Assembly: GCF_037546185.1 (NCBI RefSeq)
Contig: NZ_JAWMWH010000001.1
Location: 1,054,001-1,118,000 of the forward strand
Origin: Nicoliella lavandulae
Lineage (GTDB): Bacteria; Bacillota; Bacilli; Lactobacillales; Lactobacillaceae
Direction of reading: 5' to 3'
DNA: 64,000 nucleotides
A program made the position numbers and the translations under genes. A model generated the notes under the pieces. That model saw only the letters and a program-made list of their open reading frames with translations. It had not been told where the DNA came from and did no database searches. Positions 40,101 through 49,100 of the stretch are shown in pieces; position 1 is the first letter of the stretch, and each line of letters starts with the position of its first letter.

Positions 40101-43100
40101 TGCCTCTACAACGGCTTCCAATGCTATTAGTAATAATCAGGCTGGTAGTGATAGCACTAATAGTGCTAACCAATCTGCTAATAGTATTAACACCCAAACT
40201 TCTAGTCTAGCTAATAGTACTAGTGCCGATGCTCAAAAGGCCATTTCATATGCTAACGATGCTAGTTCTGCTGCTGTTGCTACTAGTGGTTACAATAGTG
40301 GAGCAAGTAGTAATGCTAATGCTGTTTCCAGCGTGGCCGCTGCTAATAGTGGTAATACGATTGTTCAAAGTGCAAATACCGTTGCGAGTCAAAATGCATC
40401 GATCGCATCTTCAGCTAATGGAGTTGCCCAATCACAAGCTAGTGTGGCTGCCAGTGCTGCTAGTGTAGCCAGTGCCGCTAATAGTAAGGCAATCGCAGAT
40501 AGTCAAGCTGCTAGTTCTGGTGCTAGTCTAGTTAATAGCATGACCAGTCAAGCTATGTCAGCTTATCAAGCCGGCAATTCAATTGCCGGTTCCATCTGGA
40601 ACTCACAAGCAGCTAGTGCGGCAACTAGCTTAGCTAGTTACCAAAGTGATGCTGCTAGTCAATCAAGCATTGCTAATGCGGCTAAGATTACGGCTAGTTC
40701 AGCGGCTATTGATGCCATTAAGGCACAATCAGCTGCTAATAGTGCTTCCATAGCTATCAGTAATGCCAACTCAACTGCACAATCAGCTGCAACGGTGGCT
40801 CACAATGCCAATACCAATGCTAGTGGTAACCAAAGCACGGTAAGTAGTGCAACATCGATTGCCAATAGTGCAATCAGTGCTGATAAGACTAACGTTAGTG
40901 CTGTTAACCAATATGCTAGTGATGCCGATGCTAGTGCTAAGCAAGCTAATAGTAGTGCAACGAGTGCTAATGATACGAATAATAGTATCGCTAGTTTAGC
41001 TAGTGCTAATTCAGCAAATGCTTCTCTTGCTAGTTATGCCACGGCTGCAAGTATGGCTAATGCTAACATTAGTTCATTTGCGGCAATTGCTAGTTCGCAA
41101 GCTACGCTTGCAAGTAGCGCGGCTAGCGTAGCTAACTCGATTCAATCAACTGATAATAGTCTAAACTCTAATATCCAAACTGCATCTAGTGTAGTTGCAT
41201 CCAATAATGCAGCCGCTAATGCCGCTTACCTATCCGGTAACTCTAGTGATGGAGATAGTTATGCTAAGGTCGCTAGTACTGCTGCATCTACAGCTAGTCA
41301 AAATGCACAACAACTAACTAATCACGCTAGTGATATTCAATCATTGACGAGCGTAGCAAGTACTGCAGCAAGTACCGCAAGTCAAGCCGTTCAAAATATG
41401 GGAGTTCAACTAAGTGCCTTTAACCAAGCTTCTAGCAATGCCGCTAGTGCTAACTCTGCTGCTCATAGTGGAGCTAGTGCGGCTAATGATGCTAATAGTC
41501 AATTTAGTTCGGCTTCAGGCGTTACAAGTGCGGCATTAAGTGACGCTGTTAAAGCTCAAGGCAATACTAGCCAAGCAGCATTTACAGCTAGTTCGGCTGC
41601 AAGTGTAGTTAGTTCTAATGCTATTCTGAATAGTCAAACGGCTAGTTCAATCAATAGTTACTACAATTCTGATCCAAAGAACAGTGCCTTTAGTCAAGCA
41701 GCTAGCGCTGCTAATAGTGCGATGAGTGTTATTAATAGTGCTAATTCAGATGCTCAAGGTCAAAAGACCATTGCTGCTAGCGCTAACAGTGTGGTCAATG
41801 CTAATGTGAACTTGATCAGCTCTGCTAGCTCAGCCTTTGTAGCTATTAGTGCTACTAATAGCATTTTCTACTCACAAGCTGTGTCTGCTTATGCTGCAGG
41901 TAATTTCGCCACTGCTTCACAAATGAATTCGGCTATGGCAAGTAATGCCGTAATTGCTAATAGTAATGCAGACGTTGCTAAGAGTGCGAGTGCAGCAATC
42001 ACTAGCTTAAGCAGTGTTGCTAATTCCGCAGCTGCTCAAGCCGTTCAAGATGAAAGTAATGCATCTAATGCAGCAACTGCATTAAACACTGCTAATAGTA
42101 ATGCTGCCAGTGCAGCTGCCTCAGCAACGCAAGGTGGCAATAGTAGTGCTAATGCAAATAGTAGTGCTGCTGCTAGTGCCTCTCAACAAACTAGTAGCTT
42201 TGCTAGTGCAGCCAATGCTAACGCCAATGGTGCTTCATTGTCTGCTAGTCAAGCTGCCAGTGCTGATAGTGCAATTAACAGTGCATCAGCTCAAGTAGAT
42301 CAACAAAGTGCTCAAATGAGTAACGTAGTAACGAATAACCCAAGTAATGCAGCAATTAGTGCGGCTAATTCCTTGGTCAATAGTGCTAGTTCCGCTATTA
42401 CTGGTCTCAAAACTGCTACTGATTCCCAAAGCAGCGCCGCTGCTTCTGATTACGCAACCGCTAGTTCAGCTGCTAGTGTGGCTAATGCAACGAGTGTTGC
42501 AGCTAGTTCGAATGCGAACTTAGCTAGCCTCTTTGCTAGTCAAGCTATCTCAGCTAATAATGCGGGTAACTACACGCAAGCGAGTGCTTTGAACCAAAGT
42601 GCAGCTAATTATGCTAGTGCCGCTACGAACTTGATCAGCCAAGCAAGTACGGCAAGTCAAAATGCTGCAACTGCAAGTACAAACGCTAGTACAGCAGCTA
42701 GTGCCGCCATTGCCAACCAATCCAAGGTTAATGGGTTAGCTAGTCAAATCAATAGTGCCATGAGTGCAGCCAATACTGCTAGTTCCGCCGCTAGTTACGC
42801 ATCTAATGCTTCGAGTGCAGCCAATACTGCCAACCAGGCCAACTTAGCTACAAATACGAATAACACGAATACTAGTTCGAATGCGGTTATTGCAAGTGAT
42901 AAGGCTAATTCAGCCAGTGCTAATGCACAATCAGCAAGTACTAATGCTAGCGCAGCTACTACTAGTGCAAGTGCAATTAATAGTTTATTTAGCGCTAACA
43001 GTGGTAACAGTGAAATCAGTTCTGCCGCCAGTGCTGCTAATAGTGCAGCGTCAGTAGCTAGTGCAGCTGCCAGTGAAGCTAACTCTGCTAACCAAGTAGC

Positions 43101-46100
43101 TAGTTCGGCTGCCAATACTGCTTCCAGTGCTGCCGGAAAAGCAAGTACAGCTAACTCGATTACTAGTGCTAACAATGCCGCTGCATCTGATGCTGCTTCG
43201 CTTGCTAGTTCCGCAGCTAATGGTGGTAACCAATCTGCTGCCTCTTCATATGCTCAAGCTGCATCTAGTGCTGCCAGCCTAGCGCAAAGTGCAAGCAATG
43301 ATGCCCAAAGTGCATCAATAATTGCGAGTCAAAATGCATCAATTGCCAGTGCCGCTGCTAGCCAAGCCAATAGTGCTAATGTTGTAACTAGTTCTGCTAG
43401 TCAAACCATTAGTGCTGCAAACCATGATGCAAATAACGCTATTAGTAATACTAAGGACGGTAGTGACAGCGCCAATAGTGCTAACCAATCTGCTAATAAT
43501 ATTAATTCTCAAACTTCTAGTCTAGCTAATAGTACTAGTGCCGATGCTCAAAAGGCTATTTCATATGCTAACGATGCTAGTTCAGCTGCTGTTGCTACTA
43601 GTGGTTACAATAGTGGAGCAAGCAGTAATGCTAATGCTGTTTCTAGCGTGGCAGCTGCTAATAGTGGTAATACGATTGTTCAAAGTGCAAATACCGTTGC
43701 AAGTCAAAATGCATCGATCGCATCTTCAGCTAATGGGGTCGCTCAATCACAAGCTAGTGTGGCTGCCAGTGCTGCTAGTGTGGCCAGTGCAGCTAATAGT
43801 AAGGCGATTGCAGACAGTCAAGCTGCTAGTTCTGGTGCTAGTCTAGTTAATAGCATGACCAGTCAGGCTATGTCAGCTTATCAAGCCGGCAATTCAATTG
43901 CCGGTTCCATCTGGAACTCACAAGCTGCTAGTGCGGCAACTAGCTTAGCTAGTTACCAAAGTGATGCTACTAGTCAATCAAGCATTGCCAGTGCGGCCAA
44001 GTCTACGGCTAGTTCAGCGGCTAGTGATGCCATTAAGGCGCAATCAGCTGCTAATAGTGCTTCCGTAGCCATCAGTAATGCCAACTCAACTGCACAATCA
44101 GCTGCAACGGTGGCGCACAATGCTAATACCAATGCTAGTGGTAACCAAAGTACGGTAAGTAGTGCAACCTCGATTGCCAATAGTGCAATCAGCGCTGATA
44201 CGACTAACGTTAGTGCTGCTAATCACTATGCTAGTGTTGCTAGTCAAACCGCTACTAGTGCAAGTACTAGTGCTAATAGTGTTAACAATATCAATAATAG
44301 TATTGCTAGTTTAGCAAGTTCCAACACGACCAATGTTTCACTAGCCAGTTATGCAACGGCTGCAAGTATGGCTAATGCTAACATTAGTTCATTTGCAGCA
44401 ACTGCTAGTTCACAAGCCGCTATTGCAAGTAGTGCTGCCAGTGTTGCTAATGGGATTCATGCTTCAGACGCTAGTCTAAATGATTCAATTACGAGTGCTG
44501 CCAGTGCGGTTGTATCTGATAATACTTCTGCTAATTCCGCTTACTTAGCTGGTAATGATTCAGCTGGTAGTAGCTATGCCAGTGCTGCTAGTGCTGCTGC
44601 TTCAAATGCAAGCGCAAATGCTCAACAATTATCCAATCATGCTAGTGCAATTCAATCACTAACCAGTGTTGCTAGTGCGGCAGCGCAAAGTGCTTCTCAA
44701 GCGCTTCAAAATATGGGCGCTCAAATGGATGCCTTTAGCCGGGCTGCTAGTGCAGCTAGTCAAGCTAATACTGATCAAAGTCAGGGGAGTAGTTCAGCTC
44801 AATCTGCTAGTGATCGGACTCAATCTGCTATCAGTACCTTTAGTCAAACTGCTAGTGCAGAAGCCATTACTGCTAGCCAAGCTGGTAACTTTAACTCAAC
44901 GACAGCATCAATTGCGAGTGCCGTTAGTTCCACTGCAGTTAGTGGTAATACGACAACCAGTCAAATTAATAGTTACTTTGCTGGTGATCCAGATAATAGT
45001 AACTTCCAAAATGCATCATCTGTTGCTAACAGTGCAATTACGATTATTAACAGTGCCAACTCAGATGCCCAAAGTCAAAAGGCAACGGCAAGTAGCGCTT
45101 ATAGTGCAGTTACATCCCAAAACGCATTAATTAGTAGTGCTAATGCTACTTTAAACAGTGCTAACAGTGCTGTTAATGTTTACTATGCACGGGCTAGTGC
45201 TGCTTACCAAGTTGGTGATACGACCAATGGATCTGCATATACTGCTAGTGCTGCTAGTGCAGCTTCAGTTGCAGTAGCACAAGCTAGTTTAGCTACTAGT
45301 GCCAACAGTACGGTAATTGCCTTTAACGCTACTGCCAGCACGGCTGCTAGTGTGGCTGCTAACGATCAAACGAGTGCTGATCAAGCCGCTGCTAGTTTGA
45401 ATTCGGCATTAACTAGTGCTAGTTCCGCTGCTAATGCGGCCAACCAAGGCGCTAGTGCAAGTGCTAATAATACGAACAGCAATGCTGCTAATGGTAGTGA
45501 TAAAGCTAGTTCATTTGCTGGTAGTGCAAACGTTAGTGCATCTAGTGCTGCTAGTGCTAGTTCACTAGCCACTTCAATTGCAAGCTCCATTGCTAATGAC
45601 TCAACAACTGCTAGTCAACAACAAGCAGTAATGAGCAGCTATGCTAATCATAATCAAACATCGGCCATGAGTACTGCTAATTCGGCCTTTAATAGTGCTA
45701 GTTCAGCATTAGGGAATGTTAAACAATCTGCTGATAACGCTGCTAGTGTGGCAAGTCAACAAAATCAACTCGCTAGTGCCGCTGCTTCAAATGCTAATAA
45801 TGAAAATTCAATGGCTAGTGTGAATGCCAGCCTAGCTAGTTTCAACACCAGTTTGGCTAACTCAGCTAATAGTGCGCATAACTACACCCAAGCTAGTCAG
45901 TTCAATTCCATTGCTGCTAGTTACGCTAGTGGTGCTAACCAAAATGCTGCCAATGCAGGTACTGCTAGTCAAAGTGCTAACAATGCTAATCAAGCTGCTC
46001 AAGATGCCCTTAAGCAAGCTCAATCAGCTCAAAGCAGTGCCGATGCATTGAAGCAAACGCTTAACTCTGCCATGAGTGCTGCTGTTAATGCTGATGCTGC

Positions 46101-49100
46101 TAATCAGATTGCTAGTTCAGCTAGTGTTAACTCAGCGCAAGCTAATTCAGCTAATGCTGGGGCTAATACTGCTGCCAACAATGCTCAAACAGCTAGTTCC
46201 AATGCTAAGATTAGTCAATCCACGGCTGGTAGTTATGCTGCTCAAGCATCTGATAACGCGAGTGCTGCGGGCCAAGCTGCTAATAGTGCGTCATCCGTTG
46301 CTGCTAGTCAATCTAACAATGCAACGATTAAATCATTAGCTAGTGATGCAAGCAGTGCTGCTAGTGTTGCGAGTGCTGCTAGTCAAGCGGCTAGCCGGGC
46401 TCATGACTTAGCTACTTCTGCTAGTTACACGGCTGATAATAATAGTTCAATTGCTAGCTCAGCAGCTCAATCAGCATCTACTGCTAACCAAACAGCATCT
46501 CAAAATGCATCCCTTGCCGCTAGTTACGCCAATAACGGTGACTACAGTGCAGCCAGCTCAGCTCAACTGATTGCCAGTTCAGCAGCCAGTGCTGCTAAGA
46601 ATGCCCAAAGTGTTGCTCAATCAGCAGCTAGTGTCGCAAGTAATGCTGCGAACGTGGCAAGTAGTGCGAACAATGATGCAAGCAACGCTGCTAGTTTAGC
46701 CAGTGCTGCTAACCACATGGCTACTAGTGATAATAGTGCCGTTAATTCAACCGTTAGTGCTGCTCAATCTGCTGCGGGCAATAACTCCACAATTAGTAGT
46801 AATGCTAGTCAAACATCATTGAGTGTCAGTCAGGCTACGAGTCAAACGATTGCCAACACAGCATCTGCATCTGCGGATGCGCTTAAGGCTAGTTCTGCAG
46901 CGGTTGCGGCTGGTAATTCGAACTCTAATGCCCAATCCAATGCCCAAACGGTAAGTAGTTTAGCCTTAGTTCACAGCAACAATAGTGTAGTTAATGCCCA
47001 ACAATCAATCGTTAATACTGCTTCCAGCGCTGCGGTTAGTGCGGCTAGTGATGCCAATGTACAATCCAGTAGGGCTAATAGTGCTTACCAAGCAGCAAGT
47101 TTAGCTACTGCTCAAGCTCAATTAGCATCATCGAATGCTAGCTTAGCAAATAGTAATGTAGCTAGTTTAGTTGCTGCTGCCAATAGTGCTTATGGCAATG
47201 GTAATGCTACTGAAGGCAGCGTATATGCTCAACAAGCTAGTCAATCAGCTAGTGCAATGGTTCAACAATCTACCATTGCCAGTGCCCAATCATCGGTGGC
47301 TGCTTCTGCTAGCGCAGTTGCCAGTGCCGCTGCTAGTCAGGCAATTATTGATCAAAGTACGGCTAGTTCGGCTGCAGCAGCAATTGCAAATGCTACTAGT
47401 ACGGCTAGTTCAGCGATTGCTGGGGCTTCACAAGCTGCCACGAATGCTGAAAAGAATAATGGTGCAGCTCAGTACAATTCATCATTAGGCTCTAGTGCAG
47501 CCGCTGCTGATGCAGCTAACGTTAGTTCAGCTAACTCTTATGCTTCTGATGCGGCTACAATGAATCAATCTGCTACGGCGATTGCAAGTACTGCTAATAG
47601 TATCAATTCAAATGTAACTAGCTTAGCTAGTGCAAATGCATCGAATGCATCGGTTGCTAGTTATGCTAATGCGGCGAGTGCTGCCATTGCGCAAATCTCA
47701 GCTAATGCAAGCATGGCCAGTGATCAAGCAAGCGTTGCAGCGAGTGCAGCTAGTGTAGCTAATACCATTCACAATACTGATGCATCCTTAACCACTACGT
47801 TAAGCAGTGCTTCTAGTGCAGTTGCAGCTAACAATGCGTCAGCTAATGCGGCTTACCTTGCTGGTAATTCCAGTGCGGGGGACAGTTATGCTAAACAAGC
47901 TGCTGATGCAGTTAACACTGCTAGCTTAACTGCGCAACAAATTGTGAACCATGCTAGTTCAGTTCAATCATTAACGATTGTGGCTAGTCAAGCAGCATCC
48001 AGTGCCGCCCAAAACGTACAAAACATGGCCGTTCAAATGAGTGCCTTTAACCAGGCTTCAAATGGCATCAATAGTGCCTTATCTGATGCGGCCAGCGGGA
48101 CCAAGAGTGCTGCCACCGCTAGTGATAATGCCAGTGCTGCTAGTTCGGCAGTTAATAGTGATGCAACGATTGCAAGTGGCAACTTTAATGCTACTAGTGG
48201 TTATAACTCAGTAGCATCTACTGCTGCCGGTGCAGTTAGTGGTAGTACCACGGCCGCTAGTTCAATGACTTCAGCCATCAATAGCTATCTATCGAACGAT
48301 CCATTTAATAGTACGTTCAGTAGTAATGCTAGTGCTGCCGGTCAACTAATGAACACCATCAATAGTTTGAACAGTAATGCGCAATCGCAAAAAGCAATTG
48401 CAAGCAGTGCTAACAGTGCGGCTGCTTCTCAATCTGCAGTCGTTCAATCTACTGCCGTGGTGATCACCTCTGCAAATAGTAATGCTAATAGTTACTATCA
48501 ACAAGCTAGTGCAGCATATCAATCTGGTAATCAACAAGTTGGTTCATTATATACAGCCTTTGCTGCTTCGGCAGCGGCTGTAGCCAGTTCTCAAGCTGCA
48601 ATCGCAGATAGTGCAACTAAGACGACGGATCAATTAGTGAGTGCTGCTAGTTTGGCAGCGGCTCAAGCTCAAGTTGATCAACAAAGTGCTGAAACAGCCA
48701 CGACTAACCTTAGTCAAATGCTATCCGCAACTGCTACTAGTGCTTCGAATGCGGGAACCAGCATCAGTGCGAGTGCCAATGATGCTGATTCTATCGCTGC
48801 GAGTGCTAGTCGGGCGGCAAGTATTGCTGCCAGTGCGGCTAGTGACAGTGCCCAAAGTGCTACAAGTGTCAATGCCCAAGCTAGCGTTAATGGCAGTCAG
48901 GTAAGTAGTTATGCTAATTACGCTGACCAACAAAGCGCTACGATGAGTAACTACGTTAATAATCCAAACAATGCTAATAACTCAGCTATGCAAGCGGCTA
49001 ACGGGGCCTTTAGTCAAGCTAGCGCTGCATTAGTTAGTGCTAATAGTGGTGCCAAGAGTAATGCTGCCGTTGTTTCAAGTGCTTATCAAAGTGCTAGTGC

